Shown here piece by piece: positions 51,382-60,064 of a stretch of DNA of 64,000 bases. Made by a program: the position numbers and the translations under genes. Origin of the DNA: Siphonobacter sp. SORGH_AS_0500. GTDB taxonomy: Bacteria; Bacteroidota; Bacteroidia; Cytophagales; Spirosomataceae. Positions within the stretch are counted from its first letter, which is position 1, and each line of letters starts with the position of its first letter. The notes under the pieces are model-generated. The model was not told where the DNA came from and made no database searches. It saw nothing but the letters and a program-made list of their open reading frames with translations. The DNA lies in the NCBI RefSeq assembly GCF_002838835.1, contig NZ_NHPP01000019.1, positions 24,830 to 88,829 on the forward strand, written 5' to 3'.

Positions 51382-52029
51382 ATGAAAGTAACCCTTCTTT
51401 ATGCCTTCGTACTGTTATTTACTTTTTCCAGCTATGCTCAGAATAAGTATGAAGGAGAAATTAAAGCATTCGAAGAGCAGGACAAAACCAATCCTCCCGT
51501 AAAAGATCCCATTCTCTTTGTGGGCAGCTCGTCCTTACGTTTATGGTCAGATATCAAAGAAGCTTTTCCCGATAAACCCGTACTCAATCGGGGATTCGGA
51601 GGTTCTACCTTAACTGACGTTTCGTATTACTATAAACGCCTTATTCCCGTCTATAAGCCCAAACAAATTGTTATTTATTGCGGAGAAAACGACATTGCTG
51701 GCGGCAAATCGGCGAAAGATGCCTATATGGAATTTTTTAAGCTATATGCCAAAATCCGCAAGGATATGCCTCAGGTTCCGGTGCTTTTCATCTCTGCTAA
51801 ACCCGCTCCTTCACGTTGGGCTAAAAGAGCTGAAATGCAGGAATTCAACCGTCTGGTTAGCTCATTTCTGGATGGTGAGGAAGATGCTGACTACCTGGAT
51901 GTATGGCCTGTAATGCTAAATGCCGATCTTCGTCCAGAACCGACTTTATACAAATCAGACAGCCTGCACATGACGCCCGAAGGGTATCGTCGCTGGGCTG
52001 AAGTAATCAAACCCTTATTGGTGGATTAA
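51382..52029 (+). CDS. SGNH/GDSL hydrolase, secreted
   Basis: A 215-residue esterase-like protein with a signal peptide (MKVTLLYAFVLLFTFSSYAQ). All four SGNH blocks are visible: Ser in 'FVGSSSLRLW', Gly in 'RGFGGSTLTD', Asn in 'YCGENDIAGG', and the catalytic Asp/His pair in 'DSLHMTPEGYRRW'. It probably hydrolyses ester groups on carbohydrates, for example acetyl or other decorations, in the periplasm. The ATG at 51382 is chosen because the longer open frame overlaps the preceding terminator. A repeat-type hairpin follows its stop. Confidence 0.9.
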   Translation: MKVTLLYAFVLLFTFSSYAQNKYEGEIKAFEEQDKTNPPVKDPILFVGSSSLRLWSDIKEAFPDKPVLNRGFGGSTLTDVSYYYKRLIPVYKPKQIVIYCGENDIAGGKSAKDAYMEFFKLYAKIRKDMPQVPVLFISAKPAPSRWAKRAEMQEFNRLVSSFLDGEEDADYLDVWPVMLNADLRPEPTLYKSDSLHMTPEGYRRWAEVIKPLLVD

Positions 52030-52051
52030 ATCATTGAAGAATACATCGAGA

Positions 52052-52076
52052 GAGACGCGATTCATCGCGTCTTTTT
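52052..52076 (+). terminator. Terminator-like hairpin derived from the 98-bp repeat family
   Basis: AGACGCGA-TTCA-TCGCGTCT with a following T6 run. The stem is the same as the end hairpin of the 98-bp element; a second diverged copy (GGAGACGCGATCCATCGACG) follows at about 52111. Confidence 0.65.
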
Positions 52077-52162
52077 TGCTAAGATTAATGCCACTGAAAT
52101 TTTGACGGAGAAGGAGACGCGATCCATCGACGTCTTTACCATTGAAAACCGTAGCTAAACGC

Positions 52163-53119
52163 ATGAAAATCGTATTACTCGACGGGTACACGCTTAATCC
52201 CGGCGATCTGAACTGGGCACCCTTGCAGGAAATCGGTGATTTCACGGTATATGACCGCGTGAAACCGGACGAAATTGTAGAAAAAGCAAAAGAGGCCGAT
52301 ATCCTCTTAACTAATAAATCGAAGTTAACGGCGGAAATTCTGGAGCAGCTACCCAATGTCAAATACATTGGTGTAACGGCTACAGGCTATAATATTGTAG
52401 ATACGGAAGCCGCCCGCAAACGGAATATTCCAGTTACCAATGTCAGTGAGTACAGCTCACGAGCGGTGGCCCAGCATACCTTTTCGTTGATACTTCATTT
52501 CACCAATGACGTAGCTCGACTGAATGAATCGGTTCGGCAGAAACAGTGGGCGAAAAGCCCCGATTTTTGTTACTCGTTTAGTCCTCTAACGGAGCTTTCC
52601 GGCAAAACATTAGGTCTGATTGGCTTTGGAAGTATTGCGAAAGAAGTGGCTAAAATTGCTCATGCCTTTGGAATGCGGGTCATTGCTCATCGTCGCAGCG
52701 AAAAGCTCGCGACCGGTTTTGAATTCGTTGAAATACTGCCTTTAGAAACGGTTTTCCGGGAAAGTGACGTGGTATCGTTGCATTGTCCGCTTACCGAAGA
52801 AACGAAAGGAATTATTAATGCCGAACGATTGGGCTGGATGAAACCTACGTCTTACCTCATTAATACAGGAAGAGGGCCTTTGATTGTCGAGCAGGACTTA
52901 GCTGATGCGTTGAATCAGGGAGTAATCGCCGGAGCAGGACTAGATGTTCTTTCGGTAGAACCGCCTTCGCTGGATAATCCTTTACCCGAAGCTAAAAACT
53001 GTGTGATTACCCCGCACGTAGCCTGGTTGGCCTTTGAGGCTCGGCGGAGATTGTTGCAAATGACGGCGGATAATATCAAAGCTTTTCTGAACGGAACGCC
53101 AATTAATGTAGTGAATTAG
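52163..53119 (+). CDS. D-isomer 2-hydroxyacid dehydrogenase family protein
   Basis: A 318-residue NAD-dependent dehydrogenase. The nucleotide-binding motif is 'GKTLGLIGFGSIAKEVAKIA' (GxGxxG-like), the catalytic Arg lies in 'STGRGPLIVEQDLADAL' (here NTGRGP), the Glu in 'GAGLDVLSVEPP' and His in 'VITPHVAW'. 'HTFSLILHFTNDV' fits the HprA/glycerate dehydrogenase branch. It reduces 2-keto acids such as hydroxypyruvate or glyoxylate. The start is the ATG at 52163 rather than an upstream TTG. Confidence 0.9.
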   Translation: MKIVLLDGYTLNPGDLNWAPLQEIGDFTVYDRVKPDEIVEKAKEADILLTNKSKLTAEILEQLPNVKYIGVTATGYNIVDTEAARKRNIPVTNVSEYSSRAVAQHTFSLILHFTNDVARLNESVRQKQWAKSPDFCYSFSPLTELSGKTLGLIGFGSIAKEVAKIAHAFGMRVIAHRRSEKLATGFEFVEILPLETVFRESDVVSLHCPLTEETKGIINAERLGWMKPTSYLINTGRGPLIVEQDLADALNQGVIAGAGLDVLSVEPPSLDNPLPEAKNCVITPHVAWLAFEARRRLLQMTADNIKAFLNGTPINVVN

Positions 53120-53540
53120 ATACGTTGTGGACCACGCTGGCAGCGGCTATCAGAGTAACAGGTTATAAGTACTTCTTTGGGTTGATAAGCCATTCCCCAA
53201 AGCCTTTAATGTATTAGTTAAGACTGCCGCTGCCAGCTTTTTTCGCTGGCAGCAAAACGTTATAAGGTTAACAAACTCCATATATTATTGAATACTGCCA
53301 GCGAAAAAGCTGGCCGGGCCACGCTGGCAGCGACTATTCTAGTAATAGGCTAGAAACACTTCTTTGGATTAGTAATCCATTCGCTCAAAAGCTAGTAGCA
53401 AAACGTTGGGAAGTGAACAGCTATTAAATGCTGCCAGCGGCTGTGTTATCAACAGGTTATGAATGCCACCTAAGTTTGATAATCCGTTCCCTAAAAGTCT
53501 TTAGTTTATTATTTATTACGTAGATTTCCGAAAAATTCGG
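53120..53540. other. 421-bp intergenic region with three diverged repeats upstream of blaI
   Basis: No gene seen. Three related segments at 53132, 53319 and 53431 share a GCTGGCAGCGGCTAT-like head, an ACAGGTTAT-type centre and a GATAA-TCC-ATTC tail. Between the first two lie strong hairpins with GCTGCCAGC / GCTGGCAGC arms (53229-53253) and a second AGCTGGC module at 53300. Confidence 0.75.
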
Positions 53541-53900
53541 ATGCAACTGATGATGGAAAAATTAACTCCGGCAGAAGATGCCGCTATGCTAACGCTCTGG
53601 CGATTAGAGCGAGGTACCTTAGGAGTAATCTTGGAAGCCATGCCAGAGCCTAAACCGCATTATAATACATTGGCTTCGACTTTTAAAAACCTGGAAAAGA
53701 AAGGGTATGTGAAGTTTCGTCGGTATGGCAATGTGTATGAATATTATCCTGCTGTGGAACGGGAAGCTATGGCGGGGCAGGTAGTAAAAGATTACTTTGA
53801 TGATTCGTACAAGAATCTGGTAACCCACTTTGCCAAAGAACAGAAAATCTCGGCAGACGAGCTGCGGGAGATTTTATCCATGATTGAAAAAGGCCAATAA
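53541..53900 (+). CDS. BlaI/MecI/CopY family transcriptional repressor
   Basis: A 119-residue winged-helix repressor. The family pattern is plain: '[24 protein letters not shown]', recognition helix region '[30 protein letters not shown]', then a dimerisation tail ending 'ILSMIEKGQ'. BlaI repressors are released when a partner M56/BlaR1 protease signals. The partner gene starts one base behind its stop (TAA then G then ATG), so the two form an operon. The operator may lie in the repeat-rich gap upstream. Confidence 0.92.
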   Translation: MQLMMEKLTPAEDAAMLTLWRLERGTLGVILEAMPEPKPHYNTLASTFKNLEKKGYVKFRRYGNVYEYYPAVEREAMAGQVVKDYFDDSYKNLVTHFAKEQKISADELREILSMIEKGQ

Positions 53901-53901
53901 G

Positions 53902-55242
53902 ATGGAAATCCTGATTTATCTGATACAGGCGAGTTTGAGTCTGGCGGGTTTTGCGGGCTTGTACGCTTTACTTCTGCAAAAGGAAACCTATTACCGCTGG
54001 AATCGCTGTTTTTTCTGGCTTGCCGGATTAGCCTCGCTGATTATTCCGGCCTGGAACGAGTGGTTATCGCAAAGGAACACGATCCAGCAGGTAACGACGT
54101 ATGTACCTGATCTGAGTTTCCAGTACAAAGCTCTTCAGCAAACGCAGTCTCAGTATCCCTCCCTTGAAGGGCTGATTCTGAGTATTTGGGGAGTGGGAGT
54201 AGTAATAATGATGATTCGATTCATCCGGCAACTTGTCAGCGTTTATCACTTGTATCAATCTTCTCAACGCTCAGTCGTTGAAAAGCAGGTGATCTGGGTG
54301 CCCTTACAAGAAACCGCTCCCTTTTCCTTTTTCCGCTGGATTTTCATGAATCCTGCTCAGTTCAATTCCCATGAGTTAAAAGAAGTGTTGTTGCACGAAC
54401 AGGTTCACGCCCAACAGGGACATTCCTGGGACGTGATTATGGGAGAATTCCTTCGAATCATCTTCTGGTTTAATCCGCTGATCAATTGGTGGGTGAAAAT
54501 CATTCGTCAGAATCTGGAATATCTGGCGGATAATGGTGTATTAACGAGCGGACTAAATGCTCGCCATTATCAATATCATTTACTCCGCCAAAGTGGACTG
54601 GCCGTCCCCGTTCGGACGCATTTCAACGTTTCAGAACTTAAAAATCGAATCCGTCAGATTAATACGCCCTCCTCGGCTCCCTGGAAAAGTATCAAGTTTT
54701 TATTGATCTTTCCTTTACTAGCCTTCTGGGGTATGGCCTTTACCCCGCGTCGGGTATTAGAAAAAATCACGATTCATACCAGCGTCGCTAAATCCTTAAA
54801 GTTAGCTGAAAAAACCACTCAGGATGAGCCAATTCTGCTTCAGAAAAAAACAGTTGTTGAAGCTAAACCTAACCCAAAACGGCAGGTAAGAGGGCATCCT
54901 GAAAAAAGTAAGACAACGGAATATTACCTGGACGATGAAAAAGTAACCCAAAAAGAAGTTGAGAAAGTAAACGCAGATCAGATAAAGTCGGTAGAAGTGG
55001 TAAAAGCCAATTCAGGCGATGAAAACGCGACCAGTCAAGTAAAAATCTCTTTACTAAAGACAGATACTCAGGTCAAAACCCCGATGTATATCGTGGATGG
55101 AAAAGAAGCAACCGATGTAAGTAACATTGAGCCGAATACGATTAAAGAAGTTCACGTGCTGAAAGACGCATCGGCTATGGAAAAGTACGGGAGTAAAGCG
55201 AAAGACGGAGTGATCTTAATCTTTACCAAAAATAAAAACTAA
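53902..55242 (+). CDS. M56 family metallopeptidase (BlaR1-like) with TonB-plug-like C-terminus
   Basis: A 446-residue membrane protease. Three or four N-terminal membrane helices ([20 protein letters not shown] at 4-23, [29 protein letters not shown]) surround the zinc motif HEQVH at residues 165-169, and a further helix lies near residue 270 ([16 protein letters not shown]). The periplasmic tail differs from a penicillin-binding sensor: it has two segments, '[18 protein letters not shown]' and '[44 protein letters not shown]', the latter typical of SusC/TonB-receptor plug domains. The pairing with BlaI is the usual Bacteroidota layout; the signal sensed is unknown. Confidence 0.9.
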   Translation: MEILIYLIQASLSLAGFAGLYALLLQKETYYRWNRCFFWLAGLASLIIPAWNEWLSQRNTIQQVTTYVPDLSFQYKALQQTQSQYPSLEGLILSIWGVGVVIMMIRFIRQLVSVYHLYQSSQRSVVEKQVIWVPLQETAPFSFFRWIFMNPAQFNSHELKEVLLHEQVHAQQGHSWDVIMGEFLRIIFWFNPLINWWVKIIRQNLEYLADNGVLTSGLNARHYQYHLLRQSGLAVPVRTHFNVSELKNRIRQINTPSSAPWKSIKFLLIFPLLAFWGMAFTPRRVLEKITIHTSVAKSLKLAEKTTQDEPILLQKKTVVEAKPNPKRQVRGHPEKSKTTEYYLDDEKVTQKEVEKVNADQIKSVEVVKANSGDENATSQVKISLLKTDTQVKTPMYIVDGKEATDVSNIEPNTIKEVHVLKDASAMEKYGSKAKDGVILIFTKNKN

Positions 55243-55275
55243 CCCATAAGGCCTTTACTCAAGGCCTTATGGGTT
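55241..55275. terminator. Bidirectional terminator between M56 peptidase and TPM protein genes
   Basis: 15-bp perfect stem AACCCATAAGGCCTT / AAGGCCTTATGGGTT with a 5-nt loop. It starts inside the stop codon of one gene and ends at the stop of the other. Confidence 0.9.
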
Positions 55276-56070
55276 TTAATAATCACCACCAGCACCACCA
55301 CCGCCGAAGCTCCCTCCACCAAAGTCAAAGCCGCCACCGCCGCTACTTCCACCGCCCCAACTACCCGAAGAACTGCCCCAGCCGCCCATGGTAGTATAAG
55401 GACCAAACCAGGGCATTCCAGCACCCGGACCACCGGAATTTCGACAGCTGTTACCCATGGATCGGGCAATGAAAATAAAGACTACAACGGCTATCCCTAG
55501 GAAAATAAGCACCGTACCAATGGGAAGATCACCTTCGGCATTACCCTCGCTTTTGTATTCACCGCTGGCTCTTTGAATAATCTCGGTAGTAGCCTGGTCT
55601 AATCCCTGGTAATACTGCTGTTCCCGGAAGGCGGGTGTGAGTGTATTCGAAACAATTTGCTTGGCTACCGCATCTGGAATAGAGCCTTCCATGCCGTATC
55701 CCGTGGCAATGTATAACTTCCGGGTTTCTGTGGCCCAGAGGATAATTAAACCGTTATTTTTTCCTTTCTGACCAATGCCCCAGCGTCTACCCACTTCGAA
55801 GGCATAATCGCCGGGCGGATAATCACCCGTGGTTTTAACAACGAGAATGACAATCTGGGTAGAGGTAGAATCCATGTAACTTTTCAGCTTACGTTCAAGC
55901 TGGGCTTTTTCGTTACCGGAGAGCATTCCTACATAATCATTCACCAACCGGGCGGGTACGGGACGTTCAGGGATGTCCTGAGCGTAGGTAAAAATGAAAC
56001 TGAGTAGGGAGAAGAACAGCCAGAGTCCCTTCCGTAGGTACTTGAAAAATGGAGCGGGAATTGTGACCAT
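55276..56070 (-). CDS. TPM domain-containing protein (YgcG/Psb32-like) with Gly-rich tail
   Basis: A 264-residue exported protein with signal peptide (LWLFFSLLSFIFTYAQ). The TPM domain is recognised from 'YVGMLSGNEKAQLERKL', 'STQIVILVVKTTGDYPPGDYAFEVGRRWGIGQKGKNNGLIIL' and 'RKLYIATGYGMEGSIPDA'. A membrane helix near 195-213 (VLIFLGIAVVVFIFIARS) and a long Gly/Ser-rich end (SSGSWGGGSSGGGGFDFGG) follow. It is the third gene of the LemA-TPM-TPM operon. Function is unresolved; links to envelope stress or photosystem repair in relatives are only suggestive. Confidence 0.85.
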   Translation of the reverse strand: MVTIPAPFFKYLRKGLWLFFSLLSFIFTYAQDIPERPVPARLVNDYVGMLSGNEKAQLERKLKSYMDSTSTQIVILVVKTTGDYPPGDYAFEVGRRWGIGQKGKNNGLIILWATETRKLYIATGYGMEGSIPDAVAKQIVSNTLTPAFREQQYYQGLDQATTEIIQRASGEYKSEGNAEGDLPIGTVLIFLGIAVVVFIFIARSMGNSCRNSGGPGAGMPWFGPYTTMGGWGSSSGSWGGGSSGGGGFDFGGGSFGGGGAGGDY

Positions 56071-56147
56071 TACTGTTAGGAGTTTTGAGTTTGGTGTTTT
56101 GAGTGGATCTGGCTCAAAACTGCAATCTGCCGAAGGCAATTCTTACG

Positions 56148-56579
56148 TTAACTGAAGGAAATTTCGTCGGGTAATTCGTTCTGGTCGTCAGACTGGCGGG
56201 GAAAGTAGGTCTTGAGCTGCACTCCGGCCATTTCAATACCTGTGCATAAGCCTTGTACCAGATCATTCTGCCGGAAATGCTCCCGCATGGCATCACGGGT
56301 ACTATTCCAGAATTCCGCTGGAACGACCTCATTGATTCCTTTATCGCCGCAGATAGCAAATTTTCGGGCTTCTATAGCCACGTAAAACAATACACCATTA
56401 CGCTGGGCGGTCTGGTGCATGTTGAGCTTCATGAAAATTTGCTGAGCCCGTTCCAGTGGATCTAGATCGGCTTGCGTTTTCTCTTCGATATGAACCCTAA
56501 TTTCACCCGAGGTTTGCTTCTCTGCCTCTTTAATATGCTGAATAATTTCCTGCGTCTGATCTTCCGTAAGCATAGCCAT
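56148..56579 (-). CDS. TPM domain-containing protein, cytoplasmic-type
   Basis: A 143-residue TPM protein without signal peptide, comprising almost only the domain: 'QIIQHIKEAEKQTSGEIRVHIEEKT' style start, 'AQRNGVLFYVAIEARKFAICGDKGINEVVP' and 'MREHFRQNDLVQGLCTGIEMAGVQLKTYFP'. The ATG pair at 56579/56573 is the most likely start; the open frame extends back over the lemA end and a hairpin, where there is no family similarity. It sits between lemA and the larger TPM gene in one operon. Confidence 0.85.
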   Translation of the reverse strand: MAMLTEDQTQEIIQHIKEAEKQTSGEIRVHIEEKTQADLDPLERAQQIFMKLNMHQTAQRNGVLFYVAIEARKFAICGDKGINEVVPAEFWNSTRDAMREHFRQNDLVQGLCTGIEMAGVQLKTYFPRQSDDQNELPDEISFS

Positions 56580-56590
56580 TCTGGAGAAAA

Positions 56591-56621
56591 GCTGGTCTTT
56601 ACCTCTCGGGTAAAGACCAGC
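56591..56621 (-). promoter_or_regulatory. Intercistronic hairpin in the lemA operon
   Basis: 13-bp perfect stem GCTGGTCTTTACC / GGTAAAGACCAGC with a 5-nt loop, between the lemA stop and the next start. There is no long T-run, so it may be a processing or stabilising hairpin rather than a terminator. Confidence 0.65.
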
Positions 56622-56628
56622 GACCGAC

Positions 56629-57210
56629 TTAAAATTTAACCGTTGGGGCTTTTTCTGCTCCGGCATCGGCTTCAAAATACGCTTTGGCCGAGAAGCCGAA
56701 CATACCAGCCAGGACATTGGTCGGGAAGGAACGAACCTTACGGTTGTAGCTCTGAACGGCGTCGTTAAAGTCGTTGCGAGAAACCTTAATCCGGTTTTCA
56801 GTGCCCTCTAGTTGAGCCTGTAAATCCCGGAAATTCTCGTTTGCTTTCAGTTGAGGATAGTTTTCAGCAACGGCTAACAATCGAGATAAAGAGCCATTTA
56901 ACTGAGATTGGGCTTGCTGGAAACGTTGAATGTTTTCGGGCGTTAACTGATCTGCAGTAAATTTGACAGAAGTGGCATTGGCCCGGGCATTCACTACATC
57001 AGTAAGCGTCGATTTCTCAAATTCAGCCGCACCTTTGACAGTATTGACCAGGTTCGGAATCAGGTCAGCCCGGCGTTGGTAATCAGACTGAACTTTACTC
57101 CAGGCCGTATTAACACTTTCATCCTGTTGAACCAGACCGTTGTAGGAACAGCCGCCCATAATGACAATCAAAACTATGATGGCAATCGTAGCAATAATTC
57201 CGCGTGACAT
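56629..57210 (-). CDS. lemA: LemA family protein
   Basis: A 193-residue protein with an N-terminal membrane anchor, possibly a lipoprotein (IAIIVLIVIMGGCSY). The family block 'YNGLVQQDESVNTAWSKVQSDYQRRADLIPNLVNTVKGAAEFEKSTL' and 'AVQSYNRKVRSFPTNVLAGMFGF' are clear LemA signatures, a helical-bundle periplasmic protein. It is the first gene of the LemA-TPM-TPM operon, a widespread arrangement with undefined role. No upstream gene belongs to the operon. Confidence 0.93.
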   Translation of the reverse strand: MSRGIIATIAIIVLIVIMGGCSYNGLVQQDESVNTAWSKVQSDYQRRADLIPNLVNTVKGAAEFEKSTLTDVVNARANATSVKFTADQLTPENIQRFQQAQSQLNGSLSRLLAVAENYPQLKANENFRDLQAQLEGTENRIKVSRNDFNDAVQSYNRKVRSFPTNVLAGMFGFSAKAYFEADAGAEKAPTVKF

Positions 57211-57309
57211 ATTTGTTGAAGTTTAAATCTGTGTGAGAACGTTCGTATAAAATTATGGGCCAAAGCTAAAATTTTCCGGGAGTCAATAACAACATTTTGG
57301 GATGAAATG

Positions 57310-57340
57310 GCAATAGCCGGATCAAGAGTCCGGCTATTGC
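57310..57340 (-). terminator. Terminator of the upstream-lying GT2 gene
   Basis: 12-bp perfect stem GCAATAGCCGGA / TCCGGCTATTGC with a 7-nt loop, about 30 bp behind the stop of the glycosyltransferase gene. Confidence 0.8.
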
Positions 57341-57372
57341 CTGATGAGTGGAAAAAGCTCCAAGAATCTGAC

Positions 57373-58323
57373 TTAGTTTTCCCACTGTTTATTGCGAATC
57401 TTCGAACGAATGATAAATAAAGGTCGGCCTTTGGACTGGAAGAAAATTCGAAGCACGTATTCGCCAATGATACCCAGTCCGAACAGATTCAAACCTCCGA
57501 AGAAAATAATGGTGAAAAGCGTGGCCGGGAAACCCGCGGGAACGTCCATACCTAATACAAATTTCTTGATCAGGTTATAGATAAAATACAGCATTGCAAA
57601 AACAATCGCTGTAGAACCGAGCCGGGTTAAGAGCTTAATGGGAAATTCGCTGAAATTGAAAATACCGTTATACGCCAGTTTGAAGAGCAACGCAAATGAA
57701 TACTTCGACTCCCCGGCAATGCGTTCATCCCGTTCGTATTCTACTCCAATTTGCTTGAAGCCCACCCAGGTACGCATGCCCCGCAGGTATCGGCTTTCCT
57801 CGGGCATGTTATTCATGACATCTACTACCCGACGCGAAACCAGAGCAAAATCACCACTGTCCAGAGGAATATCAATGTAAGAAATAGAGCGTAAAATGCG
57901 GTAAAAACTGTGATAGGCCATTTTTTTGATGAATCCTTCTTTCCGCTTGCGGCGAACGGCATATACTACATCATAGCCTTCTTTGTATTTGGAGTAAAAA
58001 CTTTCGAGTAATTCTGGCGGATCTTGTAAATCGCCGTCAATAACCATAATGGCTTCTGTCCCACGAGCTTCACTCATCCCTGCCGTTAGAGCTAACTGGT
58101 GACCGTGATTTCGAGCCAGAAAAACGCAGTGGTACCGGGAGTCCGATAAAGCCAGAGCCTGCATTAGCGTTGCGGTATTATCCCTGCTGCCATCATCAAT
58201 CAGAACAACCTCAATGCTTTGAGGTAACTTATCCATGAGTGCATTTAGCCGTTCAATGAGGTGAGGAAAGGTTTCACTTTCATTATACAGCGGAGCAACG
58301 ATTGATATTTGTGGACTATCCAA
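57373..58323 (-). CDS. Glycosyltransferase family 2, membrane-bound (GtrB/DPM-like)
   Basis: A 316-residue enzyme. The GT-A domain shows 'VAPLYNESETFPHLIERLNAL', 'VVLIDDGSRDNTATLMQAL' and the metal-binding 'VIDGDLQDPPELLESF'. 'RGMRTWVGFKQIGVEYERDERIAGESKY' is typical of polyprenyl-phosphate sugar transferases. Two C-terminal membrane helices (FAMLYFIYNLI and TLFTIIFFGGLNLFGLGIIGEYVLRIFF) anchor it. It probably transfers glucose or another sugar to undecaprenyl phosphate for lipid-linked modification of surface glycans. No ATG is available near the start; TTG at 58323 is the likely initiator. It lies beside a polytopic membrane protein gene that may use its product. Confidence 0.88.
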   Translation of the reverse strand: MDSPQISIVAPLYNESETFPHLIERLNALMDKLPQSIEVVLIDDGSRDNTATLMQALALSDSRYHCVFLARNHGHQLALTAGMSEARGTEAIMVIDGDLQDPPELLESFYSKYKEGYDVVYAVRRKRKEGFIKKMAYHSFYRILRSISYIDIPLDSGDFALVSRRVVDVMNNMPEESRYLRGMRTWVGFKQIGVEYERDERIAGESKYSFALLFKLAYNGIFNFSEFPIKLLTRLGSTAIVFAMLYFIYNLIKKFVLGMDVPAGFPATLFTIIFFGGLNLFGLGIIGEYVLRIFFQSKGRPLFIIRSKIRNKQWEN

Positions 58324-58375
58324 TGGGAAATTAATAAGAAGGTTGTTGAAACAGAATTAAGATGCAAAAGTAATG

Positions 58376-60039
58376 TCAAATGGTCAATTTCGTCTCAGAA
58401 GCATAGCGTTTGGCTTCCTGACCCTCCATTTGAATGAGCTCCATCTCGTAAGAACCCGGCTTCAGCAGATCGTGTGGGAAGCTCGCTCTGCCACCAATCC
58501 CCGGTAAAAACGGGTTTTTACCCGTATTAGGCACGCCACCAAATGGCACGAGGTATTCATCCGTATTAAAGGTCGATTTCAGGTGAAGTAACACCATGCC
58601 GTTTCGACTCCTGGGGACAGGGAAGTTCGACTGTACGACACTAATTTCCTTAGTGGTAATAGTTGGAATCAGAGAAATGTTTTGAGCCTCCTTATTTTTT
58701 TCAAAGCTTCATCAAAAAAATGAACGGGTGGTTGAAATACTCCCATTTTTATGGGCTCCTTGAAAGCCCAGATGATGTAAGGCTCCAGAATGGTTCCGCG
58801 AGTGGCGGCAAGCCCGATGTTACTATGGTATTGATTGAAGGCGTTCGTTAATAACAACTTGCGGCGTTCGACTACTAATGGGTAATAATTGAAATAGGAT
58901 AGAAAACTAAATAAAACCCCCAAAGCGATTAGCGGTGCCGGACTGAAGGACACCCCCTTTTGACCTTTTAACCAGGCCAGATATAATAAACATAAAAACA
59001 GCAAAGGGTATAGCCGGTAGTTACTAATCAACATCACGAAATACCCGAAGTGTGGACGTAGAATGGCGATTACACCTGCATTGATCAAGAGGAAAAGCAT
59101 GCCGCCGAGGAGAAAGTCCTGAACGAAAGTAGATTCCTGTGGGTCAATGGAAGGTTGGAAATAGTAACGAATCAAAGGCCAGAACTGCTGAATAAACCAG
59201 CGAACGGCGATCCACATGATGACTAAACCCGCCAGCGTGGGTAACACAAATCGCCAGGGTTCAGGCATAGAGGGGAAAAAGTCAAATGGCCCCCCCATGT
59301 AGGTAAAAAAGCCACTGACGGATAAGTGCGGCATTTGCAGGAATTTACCAAAGCTGCGTTCATTACCCGAATAGGGGAAGTTGTAGTAATAGCCAGTTAT
59401 TCCAACGGCCATTCCAAAAGCCCAGATAAAGACTTCACGGAAGCGTCTGCGAAGCAAAAGTACACCTAACCCCGCTAGCCAGACAAACATGCCATTACTC
59501 ATCGTGAAGGTCGTGATTAGGCCTAAAACTAAAGCTAGGGGGAAGGAAAGCCGGGTGCGTAAAGCTAGAACATATAAAGTCAGTAAAACCAGAGCTAGTA
59601 AAGGTTCGTGTTGTAAGCCTGTAATAGACCAGAACGTAAGCAGGTAATACTGAGGCTGAAACAGAATGAGCGTTAATGGCAGAAAATACCAGTACGATAA
59701 TTTAAATCGGCGGAAGGTAAGCAGTAATAATCCCCAGATAACGATCACCGAGAAATTTGCTAGCCCCTGAATCCAGCGGAAATCGAGAAAACCCGAACAG
59801 TAATATACCAGCACAGTAATAAGCTTGCCCGTCGCCATCCGGTGTTCATTATTAGGAACAATCAGCCAGTGCCATTTTTCAGCCCAGGTTTTGGATTTCA
59901 GGAATTCCAGAAAAAATCCTGACAAAGCTTCGAAATCATCGAACCACGGAACATTGACAACGTATAATAGAAAGAAAATAACGAAACCAATAATGGGAAT
60001 CGTATTGACCAGAAGTGGGAACAAACGGCTGGTTTTCAT
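58376..60039 (-). pseudogene. Polytopic membrane protein (GT-C-like), frame broken by an apparent 1-nt deletion near its end
   Basis: The main frame (456 aa) has about ten hydrophobic helices and ends after KKIRRLKTFL. A second frame then continues with a soluble C-terminal domain, giving KKNKEAQNISLIPTITTKEI and on to PNTGKNPFLPGIGGRASFP and the end KRYASETKLTI. One extra base in the run of seven T on the plus strand (58695-58701) fuses them into about 554 residues. The family is not certain: the overall shape (N-terminal 'FVIFFLLYVVNVPWFDDFEA', Asp pair after TM1) resembles GT-C sugar transferases. It is adjacent to the GT2 and to another such protein. A sequencing indel or a recent mutation are both possible. 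Confidence 0.75.
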
Positions 60040-60064
60040 ATAAATTCAATCAATAAGGCAAAGG

